Of a DNA stretch of 64,000 bases, positions 9,228 through 17,381 are shown piece after piece. How positions within the stretch are numbered: the stretch's first letter is position 1; each line of letters starts with the position of its first letter. Made by a program: the position numbers and the translations under genes. The notes under the pieces are model-generated. The model made no database searches. It saw only the letters and a program-made list of their open reading frames with translations, and was not told the DNA's origin. The stretch is from Paenibacillus sp. J23TS9 (lineage in GTDB: Bacteria > Bacillota > Bacilli > Paenibacillales > Paenibacillaceae), in NCBI RefSeq assembly GCF_018403225.1, contig NZ_BOSG01000004.1, forward strand, positions 248,001-312,000. Direction: 5' to 3'.

Positions 9228-10100
9228 CTACATATTCATCATCATAAATGCGGGTGTTCCTACAAGCACAATGACAATTACAAAGATGACAACCATCGGA
9301 AAGATCAGCTTGGAAGATGCCTGTTCTCCCCGTGTACGCGTAATTGCCTTCCGTTTCTCCCAAAGCACCCGGGACAAATCGGTTAAAGCCATGACAAAGT
9401 CATTACCGCCCCGCCTGAAATTGAGCAGCACGGTCGTCATAAATATCGATACCTCCTGAACCGCGCAGCGCTTGCTAAAGTTCTCGAATGACTGCTGAAA
9501 AGAATATCCGCCTTCCAGATCATCCGTCATCTTGATCAGCTCACGATACAGCGGATGGTTCTTCTCCTGCTTCTTTCGTTCCACGCAGTGGCTGATCGCT
9601 TTCTGGACCGTCTCGCCAGCTCCAACCAGAAGGATAATTTTGTTCAGCAGCTCAGGCAGCTCTATCAGGATGTCGTGATCCCGCTTCTGCACCTTGCTGT
9701 GCATATCCTTGATCATGGCTGCAGGCAGCAGTATACCTAAAGTAACGCCAATCACCAGCCCGGTGGTCTCTCCCATAGCCAACGTCAACAGACACCCCAT
9801 CATGAGCAAAAGCCAGCTGTAGCACATCATTTCGCCGACGTATAAAAGTGTTTTTTCAGCGCTTTGACGCTGTCCGTTCAGTTTTTGCACCGAGCGCTGG
9901 ATCTTGAAGAAGAACAACGGAAACCGGGATGTGACCTTAAACCGGTCAAGAATATACAGCATAGGAGGAACCAGCGATTTAAGCCTGAGTCCTTCCATTT
10001 GAAGCTTGGCAATACTCCGGTATTTTGCGCCGCCAATCTGGTTCAGCACCACCCAACCTCCCGCCAGCAGAACCAGTACCAAGGCAGCCAACAGCTTCAT
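9228..10100 (-). CDS. tadC: Type II secretion F-family protein, TadC-like
   Basis: 290 aa inner-membrane platform protein of the Tad pilus. One N-terminal membrane helix, a pair of helices in the middle (around MMCYSWLLLMMGCLLTLAMG) and a C-terminal helix (IFPMVVIFVIVIVLVGTPAF) bracket the GspF domain with LPELLNKIILLVGAGETVQKAI-type sequence. The gene starts 13 bp after tadB. TadC rather than TadB is inferred from gene order. Confidence 0.85.
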   Translation of the reverse strand: MKLLAALVLVLLAGGWVVLNQIGGAKYRSIAKLQMEGLRLKSLVPPMLYILDRFKVTSRFPLFFFKIQRSVQKLNGQRQSAEKTLLYVGEMMCYSWLLLMMGCLLTLAMGETTGLVIGVTLGILLPAAMIKDMHSKVQKRDHDILIELPELLNKIILLVGAGETVQKAISHCVERKKQEKNHPLYRELIKMTDDLEGGYSFQQSFENFSKRCAVQEVSIFMTTVLLNFRRGGNDFVMALTDLSRVLWEKRKAITRTRGEQASSKLIFPMVVIFVIVIVLVGTPAFMMMNM

Positions 10101-10113
10101 GCCCTCACCCCGC

Positions 10114-10980
10114 TTAAATTTTGATGTTCATCAGTTTGATAATCCATAACAAACAGCCTATTAGCCCAAGTAAAGCAAAGGTTGAAATGATCATGCCCAT
10201 GCCGCTGAACATCGGTTTCATATAGTCGCCTGAAGTAAGATTCATAAACACCAGCATGAGAATGGGGGCTGCCAGAAGCGCCTTCGATTCAAATTTCTTC
10301 TGGGCTACGAGAACAGCGATTTCCTGCTGGATGTCCAGCTTCTCGCCAATAATGGAAGAAGTTCTCCGGATAACCTCCACCAAATCCCCGCCCGTCCTCT
10401 TGCAGGTCGTAAAAACATCCGCAAAATTCGTGATATCCTCCATGCATGCCCTGCGGCTGAAATCATGCAGCGCATCTTCAATCGGCTCCCCATACTCCAT
10501 GCGAGCACAAATAATAGATAGCTCTGTGATTAGATCATTCTCTGCATCCGGATCCAGCAAGCGCAAATCCTGAATCGCTTCCCGGAACCCATTCTCCACA
10601 GACCGTCCAGCAGACAAAGAGGAAGATAAAGAGTAGAGAGCCTGCTTAAAATGCAGGTTCAATGCCATGCGTCTGCGTTCCAGCATATACTTCCTCCAGA
10701 ATCGGGGGACAAGCAGGCCCCCAAAGGATAAAAGAAGCGCAATGACCCATTGATGATAAAAAAGATAACCAATACCTAAAAAGAGAACCGCTCCTGCAGC
10801 AATACACATCAGTCGCTGAAACCCGCTTAAAACATACACGCTGTAATCAGGCAGCTGCCTCTTTCCATCAGGTTTTGCCTTTTTGCCCTGAAGGCTTCGC
10901 TGCGACAGCCTGCGGCCCCGGACATCTGCTCCCCGAATATCAGAGCTCTTTCGTTCCAATGCCGATTGTTCTAACTTCAA
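10114..10980 (-). CDS. tadB: Type II secretion F-family protein, TadB-like
   Basis: 288 aa. A charged, disordered first 45 residues precede two membrane helices (MCIAAGAVLFLGIGYLFY and VIALLLSFGGLLV), the cytoplasmic GspF domain (LYSLSSSLSAGRSVENGF, CKRTGGDLVEVIRR) and two C-terminal helices. It forms the membrane platform with TadC. Its start overlaps the tadA stop by four bases. Confidence 0.87.
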   Translation of the reverse strand: MKLEQSALERKSSDIRGADVRGRRLSQRSLQGKKAKPDGKRQLPDYSVYVLSGFQRLMCIAAGAVLFLGIGYLFYHQWVIALLLSFGGLLVPRFWRKYMLERRRMALNLHFKQALYSLSSSLSAGRSVENGFREAIQDLRLLDPDAENDLITELSIICARMEYGEPIEDALHDFSRRACMEDITNFADVFTTCKRTGGDLVEVIRRTSSIIGEKLDIQQEIAVLVAQKKFESKALLAAPILMLVFMNLTSGDYMKPMFSGMGMIISTFALLGLIGCLLWIIKLMNIKI

Positions 10981-12224
10981 AAAGCCGCCTCCTTCACCAA
11001 TACAGGCGCCTCATATCCGATGCCGGCCATCCGCAGCTTGTCCTGATTCAGCAATAGTCCCTGAGGCTCAAGCTGTCCGGTAACCTTGCCATCCTTTTCT
11101 CCTGTTTCCCTGAATTTGTAGAGCGGATGAAGAATGACCTTCCCCTTCTCCATTCCGATCACTTCACTAATCTCCACCACCCGCCGTGATCTGTCCCTCA
11201 GTCTGGTTAAATGGACAAAAATATCAATAGCGGAACTGATTTGCTGGCGGACAACCTCTATAGGCAGCTCTGCTCCACTTAGCACCATCGTCTCCAATCG
11301 GCTGATCATATCGCGGGTGCTGTTCGCATGCCCCGTTGACAAGGAGCCGTCATGGCCAGTGTTCATCGCCTGCAGCATATCAAGGGCCTCGCTTCCCCGC
11401 ACCTCTCCGACAACGATCCGGTTTGGACGCATCCGAAGGGATGAGCGGATCAGATCCCGAATCGCAATTTCTCCTCGGCCTTCTGTATTGGCATTGCGAG
11501 TCTCCATGGAAACCAAGTTCGGCACGGTCACAATCTGCAGCTCCGCCGAATCCTCAATGGTGATGACCCGCTCATCCGCCGGAATAAACTGGGACAAGGC
11601 ATTTAAAAATGTGGTTTTGCCAGATCCCGTACCGCCGCTGATAAAAATGTTATATTTTCCTGCGACCAGCTTTTGCAGAAACAAGGAAGCCTCCCCGCCA
11701 AGAGCGCCTCGCTGCACCAAATCCTCCATGGTCATCGGCTTCTCTGGAAACTTCCGGATGGTCATGGTAGGTCCTTTTAATGCGATGGGAGGAAGTACAA
11801 TGTTGACGCGCGAGCCATCCTTCAGACGGGCATCCACGATGGGTGACGATTCGTTAACCACCCGGTTCACGCCCGATACAATGGTCTGGATGATATCCTC
11901 CAATCTGGTTTGGGACTCAAACTCCAGTAAAAGCTTGGAGACTTCACCGTTTTGTTCGATGAAAATATCCCGGTGACTGTTGATCATGATTTCTGTAATG
12001 GCCGGATCATCAACAAGCGGCTGTAAAATATCAAGTCCCCGAAACGAATCATAGATGCGCCGGACAAGCCTCCTTTTCTCCGATGCCGTCAGTTCCAGCA
12101 GTTCCCGGCGGCTGAAGACGGTACGCTCGATATATTTCATCAGCTCGCTGTTGTCCAGCGCAGAAGTGACATCCAGTCCGGATCTCACCTCTCCGCGAAG
12201 CTGTCTGAACAACTCTTCATCCAT
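10977..12224 (-). CDS. tadA: CpaF/TadA-family secretion ATPase
   Basis: 415 aa hexameric ATPase that powers pilus assembly. Visible motifs: Walker A GGTGSGKTTF near residue 190, the Asp/His boxes around VITIEDSAELQI and RPNRIVVGEVRG, and GHDGSLSTGHANS, all diagnostic of the CpaF family. The N-terminal 80 residues form the usual helical domain. Length is normal. It overlaps tadZ by eight bases and tadB by four, so the three are translationally coupled. Confidence 0.95.
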   Translation of the reverse strand: MDEELFRQLRGEVRSGLDVTSALDNSELMKYIERTVFSRRELLELTASEKRRLVRRIYDSFRGLDILQPLVDDPAITEIMINSHRDIFIEQNGEVSKLLLEFESQTRLEDIIQTIVSGVNRVVNESSPIVDARLKDGSRVNIVLPPIALKGPTMTIRKFPEKPMTMEDLVQRGALGGEASLFLQKLVAGKYNIFISGGTGSGKTTFLNALSQFIPADERVITIEDSAELQIVTVPNLVSMETRNANTEGRGEIAIRDLIRSSLRMRPNRIVVGEVRGSEALDMLQAMNTGHDGSLSTGHANSTRDMISRLETMVLSGAELPIEVVRQQISSAIDIFVHLTRLRDRSRRVVEISEVIGMEKGKVILHPLYKFRETGEKDGKVTGQLEPQGLLLNQDKLRMAGIGYEAPVLVKEAAF

Positions 12225-13377
12225 ATGCCCTCACCCCGGTTTCCTCAAGTACGTCCTCGCCAAGCAGTTCCCGGCAGAGCTTGAGGATATCACGCTGAAA
12301 AATAGGTGAGCTCAGCAGCAGCTCCGCGTTACTATTCTGCTTCCACGAAGGGATGTAAGGAAGAAAGCCATCAATCCCCTGAATGACACCCGGAAGCGGA
12401 TTGGCAAGCTCGCCGACATAGCGGTTAACGATAAACCGGCTCTTTGCTGCGATTTCAGCGAAACGCCCGCTGCTGCTGCGCTCCATGTAGGAAAGCTGCT
12501 GTCCGCTTTTGAACATATGTATCAGATCATCCAGCAGTATCCATACCAGCTGGCTGCAGCCTTCCATAACAGCATCCGTACGCTCGTTCAACCCCGAATC
12601 CGTGTCTGCGATAATCACATCGTATCTGCCGCTTTGCGAGAGTATGTCCATCAGCCTGAGTACGTCAGATTTGCTCAACTGCAGAATTTCATTCCGGTTG
12701 TTAACCGGCTCAAACCAGTCACATTTCATCGCAGGATGACTTGCTATAAAGGGTTCTAAAGGTATCGATCCAGTGCTTTTCGTTTCCATTGCAGCTTTCA
12801 TCTCATACAGCAATCTCGGCAGTCCCTGGGCATCTTCTGCTTTCCGGCCCTGTCTTGGAAACGCGGCGCTGCTGTTCAGCGTCTCCAAATTCAGGTAAAA
12901 CACCGACATCCCCATGCCGCCGAGCTGTTTGGCCATATTGACTGCAGTCGTCGTTTTACCGCTCCCTCCAACGGTGGAAACCAAGCCGATAGTCACTGCT
13001 CCCGCTTCCTGCTGCACAGCCGTTCTTGAACGGCTTCCGCCCTTTTGGCATGCTTGAAGCATGGCTCCAATGAGTTCTGGAAGCGGTTGATACTTGGCCA
13101 ACTCCGTGGATGGATCTTCACCTATGCCAAGGCGCTTCCAAGGGCATGCCGTATTCTCCTGCCGAAGCCAAGGCTCCAGCAGCTCGCTGTCCCCGATGAC
13201 CAGATCCGGCCTCTCCTCCCCGCTCATATACTCCAGAAATGGTTCCATACGCGTAAATCCGATCATTCTCAATCTATTGCCAAACTCGCTTACATGAACG
13301 TAATGAAGCAGCGGCTCCAGATACTGCGGCTCTTTGACAGCCAGGACCACCTTATACGTCACCATAAAGCTCTTCAT
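12217..13377 (-). CDS. tadZ: CpaE/TadZ-like ParA-family ATPase, first gene of the tad operon
   Basis: About 386 aa. An N-terminal receiver-like domain (LRMIGFTRMEPFLEYM, DLVIGDSELLEPW) is followed by a MinD/ParA-like ATPase with STVGGSGKTTTAVNMA. The signature lysine of the deviant Walker A (Lys-Gly-Gly) is replaced by Val, as in some TadZ proteins. IIADTDSGL is the second Asp motif. TadZ usually sets the polar site of the pilus machine. Starts at 13377 or 13365 are likely; a start at 13422 would read through the hairpin 13402-13443. Confidence 0.85.
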   Translation of the reverse strand: MKSFMVTYKVVLAVKEPQYLEPLLHYVHVSEFGNRLRMIGFTRMEPFLEYMSGEERPDLVIGDSELLEPWLRQENTACPWKRLGIGEDPSTELAKYQPLPELIGAMLQACQKGGSRSRTAVQQEAGAVTIGLVSTVGGSGKTTTAVNMAKQLGGMGMSVFYLNLETLNSSAAFPRQGRKAEDAQGLPRLLYEMKAAMETKSTGSIPLEPFIASHPAMKCDWFEPVNNRNEILQLSKSDVLRLMDILSQSGRYDVIIADTDSGLNERTDAVMEGCSQLVWILLDDLIHMFKSGQQLSYMERSSSGRFAEIAAKSRFIVNRYVGELANPLPGVIQGIDGFLPYIPSWKQNSNAELLLSSPIFQRDILKLCRELLGEDVLEETGVRAYG

Positions 13378-13394
13378 CCCCCATTCACAGCATG

Positions 13395-13443
13395 AAAAAA
13401 AGCACCGCTTCAACAACCGCATAAGCGGCTGAAGAAACGGTGC
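13395..13443 (-). terminator. Intrinsic terminator immediately before tadZ
   Basis: On the minus strand GCACCG (13438-13443) pairs with CGGTGC (13402-13407), with inner pairs TTCAG/CTGAA and CCGC/GCGG, followed by TTTTTTT (13395-13401). It ends only about 18 bp before the tadZ start. It could end the DCC gene transcript, act as an attenuator for the tad operon, or both. Confidence 0.75.
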
Positions 13444-13568
13444 TTCCGTTATCAGCTTGTTTTACTTAATTAGGAATTTATCATATCCTGTAATGAAAAA
13501 CAATACAAAATGTGTAAAATATCGACATATCAAACAAAGATGACCTTAAATAGCACATATGCGAAACA

Positions 13569-13997
13569 TCATGATAAAAATCGCTTCCGCAGCTCAGGAG
13601 TCGGCAGCAAACACTGCTCTTCCTTACCAAACCAGCGGTACCGGTTGCGGGCAACATAACGGTAGAGCCAGTCACGGACCGGCAGAGGAACAAACGCAAA
13701 GGCATATAGCAGCGGCCAAGGCATCTTTAATTGCCGGACAATACGAAGCACCGCAGCCGAGCGGATATAATATTTCCCGTTTTCAATCACTACCACGGTG
13801 TCTACCTCATCCACAGGCAGTCCGCCCTTTTGCAGCAGCTCGGCGCCAATATCGGATTGCAATGAAGCAAACTGGAACTTGGCAAGAGGATCACGCTCAA
13901 TGATAAAACGTGTTAGCCCCTGGCATAAATGACATACCCCGTCTACGAGGACGATCCCTTGATAGCCGTTTCTCTCAGGCCCTTGTTTATCCTCCAT
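13569..13997 (-). CDS. DCC-family (DUF393) thiol-disulfide oxidoreductase, YuxK-like
   Basis: 142 aa. The motif DGVCHLCQG (Asp-x-x-Cys-x-x-Cys) near residue 19 defines the DCC family, a thioredoxin-fold group of mostly unknown substrate. RYRWFGKEEQC near the C-terminus is typical. It is single-gene, with the terminator at 13395-13443 downstream on the same strand. The Cys pair suggests redox activity; no partner is evident. Confidence 0.9.
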   Translation of the reverse strand: MEDKQGPERNGYQGIVLVDGVCHLCQGLTRFIIERDPLAKFQFASLQSDIGAELLQKGGLPVDEVDTVVVIENGKYYIRSAAVLRIVRQLKMPWPLLYAFAFVPLPVRDWLYRYVARNRYRWFGKEEQCLLPTPELRKRFLS

Positions 13998-14093
13998 ATA
14001 CAGGCACCTCCTGAGTAAAGTATCTGGCTAACTCCCCTAAAAATCAAGCCAATCAGTCAGGTTAAACAAAACTCAGCTCAAAAAAATCCAGAC

Positions 14094-14124
14094 AAAAAGA
14101 AAAAAGCCCGGGTAGCTCCCGCGC
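14094..14124 (-). terminator. Terminator of the Cys-rich small gene
   Basis: On the minus strand GCGCGGG pairs with CCCGGGC with one mismatch, followed by a long T-rich tract (A-rich at 14094-14105 on plus). Confidence 0.65.
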
Positions 14125-14146
14125 CTGGATCTCTGGTTCGACAGAT

Positions 14147-14430
14147 TTACTTGGCCGCAGCCAGAGCTTTGTCGATCCATTGGTTCTCTTCGATTTGCTG
14201 ACTCAGCTCGCCTTTGTAGCTCTCGATGCATTTGCAAATGAAATCTTTGCGGCATACGGGGCAAGGCGTCTTTTGCAATCGGCTGATGTTTGTCATTTTC
14301 CATTCCGGATAACGGCTATAGAACACACGGCACACTGTTCCGTCAGCCAGATCAAGAATGAATTCATACAATCCGCTTTGTTCGCTGCTGCTGGCTTCCT
14401 TCATGTTCGAAATCACTGGTCTGTAAGACA
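14147..14430 (-). CDS. Hypothetical protein with a four-cysteine knuckle
   Basis: About 94 aa, starting MSYRPVISN. The centre carries TPCPVCRKDFICKC, a Cys-x-x-Cys plus Cys-x-Cys cluster that could bind zinc, after a beta-rich N-terminal part (YEFILDLADGTVCRVFYSRY). The in-frame ATG ten bases upstream is also possible. I do not recognise the family. It stands alone, with its own terminator at 14094-14124. Confidence 0.65.
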
Positions 14431-14568
14431 TATGCATCACCCGTCTATATAAATTTCTTGCCTTGAAACAAAAATCAAAGTATCAAGTACCTAGACATAT
14501 TAAAGAATTTTAAACTTCATGTCAATAAAAGGTTACGTCAATTTGCCTTCCCCTATACAGATTGCACC

Positions 14569-14608
14569 AAAAAAGCCGGCCTGAATGGCTCGCCATCCGG
14601 TACCGGCT
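14569..14608 (-). terminator. Terminator of ohr
   Basis: AGCCGG (14574-14579) and CCGGCT (14603-14608) pair; the minus strand continues into TTTTTT. Confidence 0.7.
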
Positions 14609-14646
14609 ATGTTTGGAAATCCTATACGATCATCAGCAGCATCTGT

Positions 14647-15066
14647 TTAAACGACGTTCAGCTCCACATCGATGTTTCCGCGGGTTGCTTTGGAATATGG
14701 GCAGAAATCATGCGCCTTCTTGGCGAGATCTTCTGCCTGAGACCGTTCGATTCCCGGCATTTTAATGTCCATTCGAACAGAAAGGCGGAATCCGCCATCG
14801 CTTTCATCCTTGCCAATCATTACATTAGAGTTAATCTCCACGTCATGGAGAGATACGCCTTCTTTGCGAGCGATATTAGCCAGCGCGCTTTCGTAGCAGG
14901 CTCCATAGCCTGCAGAAAATAGCTGCTCTGGGTTGGTACCGCTGCCGCCGGAGCCTCCAAGCTCCTTCGGCATGCTGAGATCATGCTTCAGGACACCGTC
15001 GGATGATGTGACCGAACCTTCACGTCCACCACGTACTGTTGTTGTAGCTGTGTATAGTGCTTCCAT
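14647..15066 (-). CDS. ohr: Organic hydroperoxide resistance protein (Ohr/OsmC family)
   Basis: 139 aa thiol peroxidase that reduces organic hydroperoxides. The two catalytic cysteines are visible in GYGACYESAL and FCPYSKATRGN, and the N-terminal segment LYTATTTVRGGREG is typical of Ohr. The start at 15066 follows AAAAAGGAG; a longer frame to 15231 is not supported by a binding site. It is divergent from mntH, and a perfect inverted repeat lies between the two. No ohrR neighbour is present. Confidence 0.93.
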   Translation of the reverse strand: MEALYTATTTVRGGREGSVTSSDGVLKHDLSMPKELGGSGGSGTNPEQLFSAGYGACYESALANIARKEGVSLHDVEINSNVMIGKDESDGGFRLSVRMDIKMPGIERSQAEDLAKKAHDFCPYSKATRGNIDVELNVV

Positions 15067-15174
15067 CTTCACCGTCTCCTTTTTCCTGAAATAACCTACC
15101 TCTTTCATTAAAGCTAACGGCCTGATTTGAAACGTATCACTTACTTTACAATGCGGAAAGGAAACATTTTTCAT

Positions 15175-15200
15175 AACTTTTGTACACCTACACAAAAGTT
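15175..15200. promoter_or_regulatory. Inverted repeat, candidate operator between ohr and mntH
   Basis: AACTTTTGT (15175-15183) and ACAAAAGTT (15192-15200) form a perfect 9-bp inverted repeat with an 8-bp spacer, about 90 bp before mntH and 110 bp before ohr. Directly after it, GTTTCCCTAGACGAAC has weak resemblance to an MntR box. The binding protein is unknown. Confidence 0.45.
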
Positions 15201-15287
15201 TCCCTAGACGAACATATTTGTATGAGTACAATGAATATTAAGCTGTTTAATATATAAGAATAAATTGCAACAAGGTGTGTGATATAG

Positions 15288-16637
15288 ATGAAAGACACTG
15301 AAGTAATGGATTCCGATCAAGCAGAAAACTGGACCAAGCCTAAGGAACGCTCCTCATTGTCAGAGCTAAACCACTCCATGAAGGTTCCGTTGAAGGGTTC
15401 CACTTTTCGTAAATTTCTCGCGTTTGTGGGTCCCGGCTACCTTGTGGCTGTTGGATATATGGACCCGGGCAACTGGGCAACGGATATTGCAGGGGGTGCC
15501 CAGTTTGGATATTCCCTGCTCGCCGTTATCCTGATGTCCAATCTGATGGCAGTACTGCTGCAGTCGCTTGCAAGCAAGCTCGGCATTGTTACCGGGCATG
15601 ATCTGGCGCAGGCCTGCCGCAACCAGTACAGCAAGCCTGTCTCCATTGGCCTCTGGATTCTATGCGAGCTCGCCATCGCGGCCTGTGACCTTGCAGAGGT
15701 CATCGGCTCAGCCATTGCACTGAAGCTGCTATTCGGCATACCACTGCTTTACGGCGTTTTAATTACGGCTTTGGATGTCCTCCTGATCCTGCTTTTGCAG
15801 CACAAGGGCTTTCGGGCCATTGAAACGCTCGTCATTGTGCTCGTCTTAACGATAGGCGCATGCTTTGCTGTTGACCTATGGCTGGCAAAACCCGATGCAG
15901 GCAGCATTTTTAACGGGTTCATCCCAACTGCCGACCTGATTACCAATCATCAGAAGCTGTACATTGCCATTGCGATTCTCGGGGCAACGGTTATGCCGCA
16001 TAATCTGTACCTTCACTCTTCGATTGTACAGACCCGGCAGTATGAAAATACCTACAAAGGCAAGCGCCAGGCCATCCGGTTTTCCGCGTGGGATTCCACG
16101 ATCGCCCTGACCCTTGCGCTGTTCATTAACGCAGCTATCCTGATCGTCTCAGCAGCGACGTTTCATAAGGCAGGAATGACCGAAGTAGCGGAGATCAGCG
16201 ATGCTTACCACATGCTGACACCCCTGGTAGGAACGACCCTTGCGAGTATTTTATTTGCCGTAGCATTGCTGGCTTCGGGACAAAATTCAACGCTTACCGG
16301 CACCTTGGCAGGACAGATCGTCATGGAAGGCTTCCTGGATATCAAGCTTCCCCCTTGGCTGCGCCGGCTGATTACACGTTTGATCGCCATCATTCCAGCA
16401 GTCATTGTTACGATCATCGCCGGGGAAAAAGGAACGGAAGAGCTTTTGATCCTCAGTCAGGTAATCCTGTCGCTCCAGCTCCCGTTTGCAGTCATTCCTC
16501 TGGTCAAATTTACCGGAGACAAGAAGATCATGGGAAGATTCGTCAACTCGGCTTGGGTGAAAATTCTCGCATGGTGTGTTTCCGCTATTATCGTTGTACT
16601 CAACCTGTTTCTCATTTATCAAACCTTCATGGGCTGA
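15288..16637 (+). CDS. mntH: Nramp-family Mn2+/H+ symporter
   Basis: 449 aa, eleven or so membrane helices. The metal-binding motif DPGNW in helix 1 (residues 59-63) and MPHNLYLHS in helix 6 (about residue 237) are both intact, as needed for manganese transport. A charged N-terminal extension of about 40 residues precedes helix 1. It is monocistronic, with a strong terminator shared with convergent kdpC. MntR control is plausible but the operator is uncertain. Confidence 0.95.
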   Translation: MKDTEVMDSDQAENWTKPKERSSLSELNHSMKVPLKGSTFRKFLAFVGPGYLVAVGYMDPGNWATDIAGGAQFGYSLLAVILMSNLMAVLLQSLASKLGIVTGHDLAQACRNQYSKPVSIGLWILCELAIAACDLAEVIGSAIALKLLFGIPLLYGVLITALDVLLILLLQHKGFRAIETLVIVLVLTIGACFAVDLWLAKPDAGSIFNGFIPTADLITNHQKLYIAIAILGATVMPHNLYLHSSIVQTRQYENTYKGKRQAIRFSAWDSTIALTLALFINAAILIVSAATFHKAGMTEVAEISDAYHMLTPLVGTTLASILFAVALLASGQNSTLTGTLAGQIVMEGFLDIKLPPWLRRLITRLIAIIPAVIVTIIAGEKGTEELLILSQVILSLQLPFAVIPLVKFTGDKKIMGRFVNSAWVKILAWCVSAIIVVLNLFLIYQTFMG

Positions 16638-16649
16638 TATCCCCATATA

Positions 16650-16692
16650 CAAAAGTCCGCATGGCGTCTCAGGACGGCCATGCGGACTTTTA
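16650..16692. terminator. Bidirectional terminator between mntH and kdpC
   Basis: AAAAGTCCGCATGGC (16651-16665) pairs perfectly with GCCATGCGGACTTTT (16677-16691). Confidence 0.85.
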
Positions 16693-16708
16693 TTTTCAAA
16701 TAGACTGG

Positions 16709-17317
16709 TTATTTGCTGCCAAGCATCTGCAGCTCCAGATTCAGCTTCAGCACATTCACTCTCTCTTCGCCAAAAACGCCAAGATCCCGTCCTTCGATGC
16801 TCTTTGCAACCAGCTGCTTTAGCTGTTCCTCTGGAATATGGCGCAGGGCGCTAATCCGCGGAATTTGAACCTCGGCAGAAGCAGGCGTAATATGCGGATC
16901 CAGACCTGATCCGGAGTTGGTAATCAGATCCACAGGCAGCCCGCTGACAGCCACCTTGGGATTTTCTTTCTCCCACTGGGCGATGGAATCCTTAACTCGC
17001 TTCAGCAGCTCGGGATTCGACGGAGCGTAGTTGCCAGAGCCTGACCCGGCACCATCGTTATCAATGCTGGATATCCGCCCTTGGAAAAACGATGGATCCG
17101 TAAAGGTCTGCCCGATGAGCTCTGAACCCACCGTACGACCTGTGGTGTCCTTGACCATACTCCCATTGGCCTGATGCGGAAAGATCAGCTGGGCGAGTCC
17201 TGTGCTTGCCAGCGGATAAGCGATGCCGCAAATCACGATGAACAATAAGCTGGAGCGCAGGGCTATAAGCCAAATGGAGCCATGCGACACTTCTTCGAAT
17301 TTCGCCGTTGTCTTCAT
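16709..17317 (-). CDS. kdpC: K+-transporting ATPase subunit C
   Basis: 202 aa. One N-terminal membrane helix (SSLLFIVICGIAYPLASTGL) and a soluble domain with GSELIGQTF, FFQGRISS, SGSNYAPSNPELL-like and SGLDPHITPASA motifs, all typical of KdpC. It is the last gene of the kdp operon, 64 bp after kdpB. KdpC stabilises the KdpA-KdpB complex. Complete length. Confidence 0.96.
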   Translation of the reverse strand: MKTTAKFEEVSHGSIWLIALRSSLLFIVICGIAYPLASTGLAQLIFPHQANGSMVKDTTGRTVGSELIGQTFTDPSFFQGRISSIDNDGAGSGSGNYAPSNPELLKRVKDSIAQWEKENPKVAVSGLPVDLITNSGSGLDPHITPASAEVQIPRISALRHIPEEQLKQLVAKSIEGRDLGVFGEERVNVLKLNLELQMLGSK

Positions 17318-17381
17318 TGTATATCATCCTTTTTCATAAGCTTGTGATGGGAAGTTTCCCTTTCTCTCTATAAACCAGACC

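Noticed and set aside
11134..11976. Plus-strand frame of 280 codons
   Set aside because: Antisense of tadA with intact Walker motifs.
15198..15213. MntR box before mntH
   Set aside because: Only about 10 of 16 positions fit the B. subtilis MntR site; mentioned only as a possibility with the adjacent inverted repeat.
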